A DNA stretch of 23,196 nt from Grifola frondosa (lineage: Eukaryota > Basidiomycota > Agaricomycetes > Polyporales > Grifolaceae), in NCBI GenBank assembly GCA_001683735.1, contig LUGG01000067.1, positions 1-23,196 on the forward strand, read 5' to 3'. The stretch's first letter is position 1. The number at the start of each line of letters is the position of its first letter. A program made the position numbers and the translations under genes. Shown here one piece after another: positions 9,556-19,440 of the stretch. The notes below the pieces were generated by a model. The model saw nothing but the letters and a program-made list of their open reading frames with translations. It was not told where the DNA came from and searched no databases.

Positions 9556-10846
9556 TTACAACTTAGTATACACTGCTACACTGCTCTTTCTCTTTTTAGC
9601 TCTACTAAGCTTTGCTGCATCCATGTCATCAATTCCCTTGAAATTTTGATCTTCTGCCTAATTCCACACCGTCATTATACCAAGTTTACCATCTGCCTCG
9701 ATGATTCTGGATGTAAAGTGGAAATCACCAAAGTATATAATTCCACACAATCTGTATGCGCTGTATCTTCATTCAGATTAATCATATGTTAAATTTAATA
9801 CGTGTACCATTAGTAATAAAGCATACAAAGTTTGGATTTTGTGGAAATTCAACTCGTTGAAACATGTTGCTCTTTACATTTGTCACATTTTCGAGCAATG
9901 GTCGGTTGAATAATGGAGTAAGCCACTCTTTTATAGTCCTCTCTTTATGTGAGCCAAGCTTTGTAGGATATTCATTCCATATGACTTTTGAGCAATCCCA
10001 TAAAATGGTATTATCCTCTTCAGCTTCCAAGTCAATATGACAATGCTGACAGCAAAGAGTACGTTCAACACAGCCATGTTCACTTCTAGCATACATTTTA
10101 ATAGTGAAAAAAGTTCACTGCCACGATGTCCTGTGAGTGGAAATGATTCTGCACTATATTATGTAAGATTTGCCATAAGCAATCTCTGGCTTGTTCCATG
10201 GTTGATTTACCCTCCCTTACTCGTTGAAATGCAGCCGTAAATGATCTCAAAAGCCATTCTGATTAACCACTTCTGACATCCACCTTTCTGTAGATTCACA
10301 ATATACTGAAAATAAGATAGAGAATAAAGTATCATATGCACAGCTATAGTTGTCAGCATCCCACTGAAAAGCGATGGGTGAAGCATAAGTTAATAAATCA
10401 GATTGCCTATGTAATCTAGACTTTTTAATTTTACGTTCACTTGTGTCTTCCACAGTTTCAGACTTCACATCTCTTTTGCGCTTGCCACTTTTTAAACCAC
10501 CTTGATCAATGCTTATGGTGTTTAAAGTGCTGGTACCTTTAGCACTTACAAAAAGACTAATATCCTTTTGACCACGAGGTAAAGATATTTTCTCCTCAGG
10601 TTGCTCTTGATTTTTAGTCTTTTTGTCTGCCTTCTGACGTGTAACAATGTTCCAGGGCAACTCTGATTCAGGTTCCTCGTTTTCAAATGGCTCAGATTTG
10701 GTCCATTTTAATGCTCCATGCATTGATTTAGGTACAAAGAGGGAACCTTTCCAGGCTCTGAACGAGTGGATAAGTGCATTTCTTGTGGAGCCTGTAACTT
10801 TAGCTGGAAGTTTCTTCAAGTATCGGAGTTTTGTGATCTCATCCAA
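9556..10846 (-). pseudogene. Helitron C-terminal extension with cysteine-protease-like blocks
   Basis: The C-terminal part begins with LRYLKKLPAKVTGSTRNALI and a basic low-complexity region (about 10400-10640, nuclear-localisation-like KRKR and KIKK). It then has QWDADNYSCAYDTLF (about 10323-10368), a CxxC pair in CCQHCH (about 10030), and FGDFHFTSRII (about 9698-9730), with the terminal stop at 9556-9558. A Cys block (NYSCAYD), a CxxC pair and a His block (FHFT) in this order resemble the catalytic arrangement of ubiquitin-specific or related peptidases. The family resemblance is my inference; similar C-termini are known to me from fungal Helitrons. Frames change near 10100-10245 and about 9740, and a TGA or TAG lies near 9660. 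Confidence 0.65.
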
Positions 10847-10900
10847 TAATTCAAGCTCAGAAATTCTTGTCTAAGACTACCAGTGATACCACCTGTCATT

Positions 10901-12557
10901 TTACGTCATCAAAAGGTTGAACAATAATTGTTCCCTCATATGTTGATCCACGAGATAAACAAGTGTAAATAGACTGATGAGATCTGCAATTCGTAAGTCA
11001 CAAACATTATTGAGACGAGTACGACCCTGAGAGCCAAAGTCAGTCATGGCAAAGTTTGGAATTACAGCCACCTGGTCCCGAGATATTGCAAGCTCCTTTC
11101 CATTGGGCATCTTGCATCGTATCTTTTTAGTGCTGTGACTTATTGGAATGACATTTTCAGGCAAGCCTTCCAGTTGAATCGATGTTGGTGCAGCAGTTAA
11201 TTTTATAAATAGAGTGTCTAACCCTAGTTTATTATTTGCAATGGACGTGACTTCCATCCAACCACTATACCTTCAGCACCATTTGTGACTGAACATTCTG
11301 TTGCCTCATTGGTCTTTATCATTACTGGAAGACCCAGGCATAATGTTAATTTTCCAGCATGATTATCTGTACTATTATGAGACAGATTCCATAGACACTC
11401 CTGGAGAATAGGATCAATGACATTGGATGATCGTTTAGGGTCTACCTTCTTTTTTCTAGATTTTTTATCTTCTCATCATTATCTGTTCCCCATTTATCTA
11501 GGGAATAGAATGTAGTCAATGGTTGTGATGTCTCTCTTGCAAATCTAGCACATCCCATCTCATTGATTTTATCCCTGTGTGCATTCCATGCAGTAATAAC
11601 TGACACATTTCTAAATTTGCGTTGATTAACTTGGGTTTACCAGGTCCACGACCAGCTACTCGGGAACTGATATGCTTTATATCTGCCTTTGTGCAAGACT
11701 TATACCGAAGATTGTCCAATGCTGTTCGCAATTTAGCATCATCTGAATTTTGTGCCCGCTGTCTCATATTTTCTCTCAATATAACAACAGTTGTTACCTG
11801 ATGCCAGAGTGCTTTACCAATAGAGGCTTCCTGTTGAGTATAGCTACTAGTGTATGTATCACACGTCCCACTTTGTGAGAGAAAAGAGTGTTGCTATTCA
11901 CTGGAGGTGGAAGCTGTGCAAAGTCACCTGCAAATATCATATTGATTCCACCGAATGGTTGACCTTCATTTTTGAGTGCTTTGCACATCTTCTCCAAATA
12001 GTATATAAACTATTACAATCAACCATCGATACCTCATCCAAGAATATGTATTCAACATTCTGTAGTCTCTCTCTGACTGCAAGTAAAGTTGCTACAGATT
12101 CTGACCATGTTGACGTAATCCTAATATGGAATGATAAGTTGATCCACCAATTAATGCAGCAGCAGAGCCTGTCGGTGCAAGACATATAAATCTATATCCC
12201 TCCTTACGCTCACCAAAGAAATGTATCAAGGCTTTGATCACCTGAGATTTTCCTGTTCCAGCCATACCGCCTAAATACATTTTCAATTGTTCCCACTTTG
12301 CTGAGATGCATGTTGGCCCAATTCTAAATGCACGTTCCTGAGCTTCATTCAGCTGAACTTCTTGACTGTATTATCAATAAGAGCTTGGGCATGTTTGTCC
12401 TTAGCTTTGAAAGATTTGTCCAGATAAGATTGATCAATAACTTCAAGGTGTTAACAAACTTATTTTCTGGAAGGCCTGTTTTTGGATTGACAGGATTCTT
12501 CTGGCTTGCTTGAGCTTCTCGTGCATTGAGAATTTCTTGTCGTTTGTTTGCCAGCAA
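10901..12557 (-). pseudogene. Helitron PIF1-like helicase domain
   Basis: Superfamily 1B DNA helicase of the PIF1 type, which would unwind DNA at the nicked end. In order: a linker rich in lysine (12345-12557), Walker A GGMAGTGKSQ (about 12246-12272), APTGSAAALIGGSTYHS, Walker B IFLDEVSMVD (about 12020-12052), GDFAQLPP (about 11906-11931), the ARVAGRGPG region (about 11640-11680), and a motif TDFGSQGRTR near 11022-11050, which matches the late PIF1 motif normally written SQG. All signature motifs are present, but they lie in at least four different phases (shifts near 12440, 12310, 12105, 11990 and 11800). Not translatable as it stands. Confidence 0.8.
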
Positions 12558-13547
12558 GGTCTTCCATTCAGTAGCTGATTTTCCATCTCCATTTTGAAAT
12601 TGATCTGGTACTAGATTAGACTCTGATCAGAACCATCAATCATTGGATCCATCCATCCAGCACCTAACATTATGCGTTCAGCTTGTAGCATTGACTTTGT
12701 CGAGTGAGCTCTGATTGACTGACATTAGTCCAAAGATTATCATTCAGAGTGTCCATTAACTCCCGTACATCAACTCATTACTTTCATTTAAATATTGAGT
12801 GTCAAAGTCATCAAGTAACTGATCATCTGCTTCAAAGGAAGATCATTGTTTCCATTATTACGTTTACCATGGCAGAAAAATCATCTCTTGCATCATTGCA
12901 TTCATACCGTATATAAAGAACTTCATGATTTCTAACTGACGATCATCAAATGTATGCTCTGTGAAATATCATTCCATTGCAAATCTTTGTCAGGTTTTAA
13001 GTCATGACCAGTGCGCCACGGCTTAAATAAAGCTAACATTGTCATACAATAATCTTCATGGTTGCCAGTGTCCCATCTGGGTAGAATCCTCCTAAAAAGT
13101 TAGGCACAAAACTGTCTTCCTCTGATAATAAAGAAACATGATGTGTCTGATATTGAGGATGATCACGAGTAAATGGTGCATACTTGGATTCTTTTTATTA
13201 TTGATTCAGCATTTGAGATATGTATAGCTTCTTTTGCACTTTTAGAAGTAAGTAAGAGTTCATCCTCACTCTCATCATCATGATTAGCTATTGTATCCAC
13301 ATCATTATCACCCATCAACACAGATTGAGAATAATTGATATCAAATGTAGATTAAATCATAATTATCTTCAAAGTCATCGCATCCATCTTCAGCTATGTT
13401 AATATCACCATTGACAATTTGTTCTTGGATATTCTCTGTTTATTGGCCCGTCTGATCCAATCATATAATGATATGTGATCATATTTCAAGGGTCGATAAA
13501 TATAGTCTGATACTGTGATAGTGCCACCACCTTGCCTTTAACATTAC
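12558..13547 (-). pseudogene. Helitron linker between Rep and helicase, heavily frameshifted
   Basis: No long open frame, but short stretches in changing phases read as Helitron protein: SDYIYRPLKYDHISLYDWIRR (about 13445-13510), FTRDHPQYQTHHVSLLSEED (about 13110-13170), MLALFKPWRTGHDLKPDKD (about 12985-13050) and ATEWKTLLANKRQEIL (about 12525-12575). The FKPWR-type block is typical of the part preceding the helicase. At least three phase changes are needed to join them. Coding identity comes from the conserved blocks and order; no boundary is exact. Confidence 0.6.
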
Positions 13548-15658
13548 CTAGAACAACTTTATCTGGTGTTTGATCCGATGAAGGCTGTTCCCAAGCAGAG
13601 TTGACCTGGTTACATAACTTCTCCAAAAGCATATGCGGAATTTATGACTTGTATAATGATCCTTATGTTTCAATAAGTATAATGAGGCCATAGGTCCACC
13701 TATTTCAGAACTAGCTGTCAAACTGTTAACGATTTTGGTAATAAGTGACCTAGCCTTTTCCTTACTGCTCTGATCGCCTGTCACAATGTCTGCATATCGA
13801 TCAAATACTTTTTGGACAGCCTGAAACATGATGTGTGTCTTCAATGGGGTTTTGGTGATATAATCAGCAACATAAGCAATTACTGATTTGATGGCTGTGC
13901 CTGAAAGTAAGCTTGTGACATCAGTATTACATCTTAAGAGATATGTCACCATTGGGGTCACAGTATTAATCCATGCCTCGCCCTTTTTCATATTAAGAGC
14001 ACCTGTAGCAGGATCAACCGTAGTCTCCAAATATGTTTCCCTTGGAAATCTAGCTTTACAGTTACCCAGCTTATTGATACAACCTCTAGAATTGCCATCT
14101 TTATCACCATCCGATATTTTCGACATGAGTGATGGTTAGATAAATACATGAGCTCATCCACAACATTAGTGAATCGTTTCCACCAGCTATTGTAATTCTC
14201 ACAGTCACTACAATTTTGACAATCTTTATTAGAACATTTTGGAGGTGGAGCATCAGGTAAAGACTCAGTGGGAGGCTGTCGCTCAGGATTGGCTGCATTG
14301 GTTTCTTCAATTGTTGTTCTCACATCTTCCATTGTGCCATTCATAAATTCACCAATTTGTACACTCTCCAAATATTCCACCATATGTTTTTGAAAATCAG
14401 AGTTTGGATCCATAATGCGATCACGAATCTCTTGTGGAGTTAATCCACCCTGAATCCATATTAACATATGCATGTGTAAAGTGAGTCGACCCTGTTGCTC
14501 CACAGTGCCATAGTATCCAGCAGTATCACCATAAATACCTCGACGGTCCAATCCTACTCCTAGTACATGTGTCAGAAATAATTCTACCATCATTTTGAAA
14601 AATCTAGCCCCTGCTACTGGATTATTGGCTATAAGTCTGAATCTCTCATCCTTACTTCTGAATTGTGGTTTAAATACCTCGTCCTTGTCTGCAAAGTACA
14701 ATGCAATTGGATGATTAATATCAGCAGGTGAGAACGTTATGAACCATGAAGGTGCTCCTAAATATGAAGTTAATGCCCAGATTTCATTACACATGTACTT
14801 CTTACTTGTCATAGAACCTTTGACACGATATGCGACATGATCGAGATCATTGATGATTTTAAAACATGCCTTCTCCTCTTCTGTCTCAGGTTTCACTGGT
14901 CCTTCTGATAGACGCTTCACTAGATCTGTCAAAGTATCATTATTCAAATGTAAAAGACGATCAGCAATATCTGTAAATTTGCTTCGCTCAGCTAAAAGAT
15001 ATCCTGCGGTGGTGGAATCTTTGATCTGTTCATGGTTGAAGGCAACCAATGGAAACAATGGCTCTAGTTGAAAATGCTTGTCATGATACATTAGCAACTG
15101 TTGTTTGCATCTCTCCTCAGAAACTCTCTTATAACCTGCATTATTCTCCAAGCCTCCCAAACCATAGGGGAAAAGCCAAGGAAACATCTGTGGATATAGT
15201 TGAGGATTATGATAAAGACTTTCAGGTATCTTTTCTTGACCAATTCCCAAAACCTTTCCTTGTTTAAAATGCTCAACTGCTCTTGCCCGGACTTCAGAAG
15301 GTCGCATTTTCATTAAATTAATCATGCTTTCTCCAGTTAGCCCATGAACAACAAAGGGACACTCGTCATCAGCACCTTCCTCTGCATCATTATCATTCAC
15401 TGCAGTGGCTTCAGGATCTTTGGTAGAATCATATGACTGAGTATAATCAACCATTACAGGTGGAACATCTTCAGGATAGGATGAGAGATTAGCGTAAGAA
15501 ATGTTAAGGTCGGCATAATCAACATGATTGAGTTTGAGCCATTCCAAAGCTTCAGCAACTTTATTACGTCTAACCAACATAGGAATACGTTTATAATCCT
15601 GTGATGTTGGCATGTTAGGACCCAAAAATAAAAATGCTAGAACTTCATCTAATTCTTC
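13548..15658 (-). pseudogene. Helitron Rep (HUH endonuclease) region
   Basis: Replication initiator that would nick and rejoin DNA strands during rolling-circle transposition. A long frame (15658 to about 14117) begins with EELDEVLAFLF, then VRRNKVAEALEWLK and QMFPWLFPYGLGG, and contains the Helitron_like_N region (YMCNEIWALTSYLGAPSWFI at about 14740-14800). The metal-binding HUH-type motif is LTLHMHMLIW (about 14457-14485). The C-terminal cysteine block (CSNKDCQNCSDC, about 14190-14240) follows. A frameshift near 14117-14126 moves the reading into a second frame with GCINKLGNCKARFPRETY (about 14030-14085) and the catalytic two-tyrosine motif YVADYITK (about 13851-13877). Both key motifs are intact. 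The frame is lost again near 13640, after DHYTSHKFR. Confidence 0.85.
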
Positions 15659-16099
15659 TCAGGTTGGAGGTAACACTGAATAAATTTTAGGCATGGGGAT
15701 TGAATGACTTAGAACATTGGCCTTCATTTTAGACATACCAGAAACCTGAACCTTGACGATGCAATGATTATGTTTAACCCGAGCAATAAGCATTTTCTCA
15801 GTCCATGTTAAATTTTGAAGCTGAGATGGTACTTCTCCAATCCATAAACCATTTGCCAAAGCATCCGGTGGACAAATTCCTTTTTCCATATGACTGTTAC
15901 ATTCAAAACATATGTCTTTACAGTTTGGCAAAAGTACTGGACCAGCTATTTCTTTGACAGGGTCATTTTCTGAATGACGTTCCACTCTTGTCATAGTTTG
16001 ATCAGGTGTTAAAATAGCCATATTGAATTTGCAATCAACCATTTTTTTCATTTTAGAAAAGAGACTTAATCTTCCGCAAACAGCACAACCAGACTCCAC
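15659..16099 (-). pseudogene. Helitron DUF6570-like segment
   Basis: This frame carries CAVCGRLSLFS near its start, CKDICFEC in the middle and then ANGLWIGEVPSQLQNLTWTE, RVKHNHC and SHSIPMPKIYSVLPP. The last three blocks are the hallmark of DUF6570, which precedes the Rep domain in fungal Helitron proteins. The CxxC and CxxxxC pairs may bind a metal. It ends in a single TGA at 15659-15661, and the Rep segment continues in the same frame immediately afterwards (EELDEVLAFLF). This is therefore a point nonsense mutation, probably from CGA, and not a gene boundary. Confidence 0.75.
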
Positions 16100-16847
16100 A
16101 AATTATTAGGGTTAATGTCTTGAACAAATCCTTCAATTGTAGAGTGTAGTAAACTAGAATTAGGAATTTCAGGTGGGAACTTGAATTTAGTTTGATTATC
16201 TGAAGTATGTTGCAATTGTGTTCTATGATGATGTAGTCGCTCAAGATTACTTTTAACAATAAAGCTTCTTGCATTGCTGTATTTTTCTTAGATGTTCTGT
16301 TAGAAACAAATAAACCATGAGACTGACATAAGATTTCCAATGAATGACCTGGTAAACGTGTGGCCAGTACTGTCAAAGAAATATCTGTCATCACAATATC
16401 TGCCTCTTTATTGTTTTCAAATAACACAGATTTAGGACCATAGGTTATGAACTTGTATCGAGCATTATCAGTTAACAATGCTGTACCTTTTACATAAGGT
16501 TGAATTTCATCTGAAGACCAAGTGCGAGATTTTTTTGCTGATGCAGCACCGCCTACTTGTTGCACATTAGAAAATGATTTAATATATACTTTAATAGGTC
16601 TGTGTGAGTAGTGAACTGTATACACCAATCTATCAAGTAAACATATGAATCCATGTTTTTGTTTATGTAAAACAACAAAATCATGTCGACGATAAACATG
16701 ACGATAAAAGGAGATTTTGACTTCCAGAATTAAATTTGACACTGACATGTAATAAGAAGCTATTGAATGTATTAAAGGTGAATGTAATAATATAGATGTA
16801 GGCCATATTACTATAGAGATACATTTTTGCATGATAAGTTTTATCAT
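16053..16847 (-). pseudogene. Helitron N-terminal region
   Basis: The first part of the Helitron protein. The frame from about 16847 to 16290 is continuous and includes YSHRPIKVYIKSF (about 16585-16620), TWSSDEIQPYVKGTALLTDN and RLPGHSLEILCQSHGLFVSN (about 16310-16370); the last is SAP-like in pattern (a short helix-loop-helix often used for DNA binding), which is inference. The frame then appears to shift near 16260-16290, where SNLERLHHHR and FKFPPEIPNSSLLYSTIEGF read in another phase, and again near 16090, just before the cysteine pair CAVCG of the next segment. No start codon can be chosen with confidence. Confidence 0.5.
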
Positions 16848-17886
16848 TGATCATTACAATCGGCTATGTCTATCACGTGATATAGACAATATTGAGTGAT
16901 AACCTCATCCCTAGTGAAATACATCATTATCTCCATTTTCTGATTCCGCCCGAATCGGCTTAAGATACAGTGAATACAAGTTTTCTGAGCTCAGTGGCAC
17001 GTGACCGTGCGACTGAGGAGCGGTTTCCTTATACGGCCGGGTGGGAGGAATCCATCATGTGATCATGCTCTCCAGATCAGTGGCTCATGGTGTTTCCAGA
17101 ATCCAGACGCGTCTCGTTTTCAACTGTGGGGAGGGAAGTACTTTATAAACAACAGTGGGTGTGAACGGTGGGGCAATGAGAACAACAAGAATTGGGATAA
17201 ATGGGGTATGCAGCTGCAGCTGGTCCGCATTGACCTGCTATATGCACAACCAGATCATGACGATTAGGTCTGTCCGGGGGGGAGGGCGGGGTATGCGCCG
17301 GCGCACGTGAGAAGATTTGCGATGACGACATCGGACATTGGTAGGAGGGTGGCTGGCACGCATATACATAATGCCTCGACATCCACATATGTAGCTCTTC
17401 TGCACCACACGAGCTGGTTTTAGTTACATGTTCAGGTCATAGTGGCAACCTCGTACAACGTGAACCGGGAATGGGAAAACTATGTCGTGGGCTAAACACG
17501 GCAGTGACAAAGGGCTTGTTGGGAAGAATTGTGCCCTAGTGTTCGGTGTGAAACCCGGATGTAAGTTACATATAATTATTTACATGTAACTTACATGTAA
17601 ATAACATGTTTTAAATATACCCTCCAGAAATCCTATGTAAGTAATGTAGGAAATGAGAGATCACGTGTTCATTCCAACACAAGGCTATGCTGTGGGAACA
17701 ATGCTCGTTCGCGAGGACGAGACTTTCGCAAAATGGCGAACATTAACTTGAAGGACAATATTGGTTTGCTCGAGATGTGAATGAGCGACATAGTCCACTT
17801 GGGCTGAGGTGGCTGGCGCCCGGGGACTCCGGTGCCACGATAGCTGAATCTTGTCGCATCTTATATTATTTTATATCACTTACACC
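16848..17886. other. Intergenic region upstream of the Helitron
   Basis: No gene on either strand that I can support; short open frames here lack any recognisable block. It contains the perfect palindrome TATCACGTGATA (16871-16882) within a longer imperfect one (16867-16888), several CACGTG/CACGTGA motifs (16873, about 16997, 17306, 17664), a G-run at 17275-17290, and nested hairpins at 17559-17602. The 5' end of the Helitron must lie in the left part. Confidence 0.5.
17559..17602. repeat. Two overlapping perfect hairpins
   Basis: ATGTAAGTTACAT (17559-17571) is the exact complement of ATGTAACTTACAT (17584-17596), with a 12-nt loop. ATTTACATGT (17578-17587) is the exact complement of ACATGTAAAT (17593-17602), with a 5-nt loop. 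The stems share bases, so only one can form at a time. A further partial copy (ATGTAAGTAATGTAGG) follows at about 17635-17650. No gene flanks it closely. Confidence 0.7.
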
Positions 17887-18990
17887 ATGCCGAAATATCA
17901 TCATCCTTTCTTTACTCCATCCCGCACTATTAATGCAAGATGTATGATGGGGCTGCGACGAGGGCGTTGTGCTGGGCTTAGATGTTGTGATTGTATGATA
18001 CAAAAATGCAAACATTTTCCGACGGAAAATTGGCTGCATTCTAAGGCATCATGTGACATATTTTGGCCACGTGATATATGTAAGAAACATTTGAAACAGG
18101 GCTGGCCAAAAATAAAAATATAATGCAATATATTCTGAGAATACCGAGTAAATATCATTAAATTCAGCCTTCAATGTATTTTTTAACTTATAAAATATCT
18201 TCAGATACAATACATTAAAGTCCAATAAAATAAAATACTGGTACAATATTTAATCATATTCTCAAATAGAAGTCACGGGATTTTAAGACACGTATTTTCG
18301 TATAAAATCAATGAAAATGGGCAAAAAATGATAAGTGATGGTGACATATCTAATAGTTTGTCCCATTTGGTGTTCATTATGCCTTATTTGACTAATTATC
18401 ACGACCTGTCACAGGCTGTCACACAGCTCTGCTTGCGGGATAAGCCACCACAATGGGTTCAAGTGTCCTTGAAGTTTGTCATTAGCATGATACAGACATA
18501 TTGTTCACATTTAAAGTGAAAAAAGTATCATTAGATGTTTGATCATGGGAAATTTTCAGGTTCAAACTGTCATGTTATTTAAAAATCTGAGTAGGAATAA
18601 ATACAAATAAATATGAATAAAATATGAGTATAGTACTGATAAAGTAGAGTAAAAATAAATACTGAACTGTGAGATTAATGTATTGATATGTATTAATAAT
18701 AATTGCCTTTGAAAAGTATTTAATCGTATTTGGCCAGCCCTAATTTGAAACATTTGAAACAACGGGGTTTCCTGAGGGACTTTCTTACCTACTGTAAAAA
18801 ACACCAGCTTGAGTTTCACACCGAACACTATTGTGCCCAATGTCACAGGACATTTACATTACAGCACGTGAGCAAATGCAGTGGCAAAGATCATGGGCGG
18901 ATGCGGAATCGGACCCGGGCGGGCGGAGCAGCGCCGACTACTCACAAGCTATATATGAATGCCTTGGTTGCATTTGTAATAATGGTGGTC
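17887..18990 (+). pseudogene. Cysteine-rich reading frame split by a MITE
   Basis: Not recognised. From the ATG at 17887 (TTACACC before it, AT-rich sequence at 17858-17880) the frame reads MPKYHHPFFTPSRTINARC, then many cysteines: RCAGLRCCDC, CKHF, SCDIF, ICKKH. It enters the MITE and stops at 18121-18123. Beyond the element the same frame resumes at 18751 and continues YCKKH, HYCAQCHRTFTLQHVSKCS to about 18880, then a basic low-complexity tail that runs into the minisatellite. The insertion with its duplication adds 654 bp, a multiple of three, so the phase is kept. The C-x2-C and C/H spacing suggest metal binding. The open frame on both sides of the exact insertion point supports a former gene, but codon use is not strongly biased and no family was recognised. 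Confidence 0.35.
18089..18750. mobile_element. AT-rich MITE, GGGCTGGCCAAA family, copy 1, with 8-bp TSD
   Basis: The element proper is 18097-18742 (646 bp). Its ends are CAGGGCTGGCCAAA on the left and TTTGGCCAGCCCTA on the right. The direct repeat ATTTGAAA flanks it exactly (18089-18096 and 18743-18750), fitting a hAT-type transposase. The inside is AT-rich with no coding. It is the same family as 7785-8460 in reverse orientation. It sits at a site that already carried two tandem CATTTGAAA copies. Confidence 0.9.
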
Positions 18991-19020
18991 TCTACTCTGC
19001 CATCAGATATGGTGGTATTT

Positions 19021-19440
19021 TTGAGAGTAGCCATCTCTACTCTGCCCATATGGGGCATGGTCAAATACTTGAGAGTAGCCGTCTCTACTCTGCCTATATT
19101 AGGCACGGTCAAATACTTGAGAGTAGCCGTCTCTACTCTCGCCTATATTAGGCACGGTCAAATACTTGAGAGTAGCCGTCTCTACTCTGCCTATATCAGG
19201 CACGGTCACATACTTGAGAGTAGCCGTCTCTACTCTGCCTATATCAGGCATGGTCAAATACTTGAGAGTAGCCATCTCTACTCTGCCCATATGGGGCATG
19301 GTCACATACTTGAGAGTAGCCGTCTCTACTCTACCCACAAGGGGCACGGTCACATACTTGAGAGTAGCCGCCTCTACTCTACCCACAAAGGGCACGGTTA
19401 TATTTTTCATAGTGGCCGCCTCCACATAATTTTTAATTGA
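19021..19440. repeat. 48-bp minisatellite, eight units, palindromic
   Basis: Units start TTGAGAGTAG at 19021, 19069, 19117, 19166, 19214, 19262, 19310 and 19358, followed by a degenerate unit at 19406; a further diverged unit precedes 19021. All are 48 bp except the third (49 bp, one extra base near 19140). Each unit holds two hairpins: AGAGTAG-CCGTCT-CTACTCT and a variable one of type GCCTATATTAGGC. Since 48 is divisible by three, all frames stay open over long distances on both strands. Confidence 0.95.

Larger units (their letters stand above)
9556..16847 (-). mobile_element. Helitron (rolling-circle transposon), autonomous type, decayed
   Basis: A minus-strand series of reading frames covers the full protein order of a fungal Helitron: N-terminal region with a DUF6570-like segment, HUH replication initiator (Rep), PIF1-type helicase, and a C-terminal extension. 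The protein ends at a TAA (9556-9558). Element borders extend beyond the coding part but cannot be fixed: no convincing 5' TC or 3' CTRR with A/T target is visible, though palindromes near both ends (16867-16888 and 9002-9019) are candidates. I count at least eight frame changes against about two nonsense codons, which is unusual for simple decay. The parts are described separately below. Confidence 0.85.

Noticed and set aside
16980..17400. Short open frames on both strands between the Helitron and the cysteine-rich frame
   Set aside because: They overlap one another on opposite strands, have no recognisable motifs and lie in a locally GC-rich stretch with few stops.
18730..19440. 236-codon + strand frame through the 48-bp array as a separate gene
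   Set aside because: It begins inside the MITE end, changes repeat phase at the 49-bp unit, and the array is open in most frames because the unit is a multiple of three. The part before the array is instead treated as the second half of the cysteine-rich frame.
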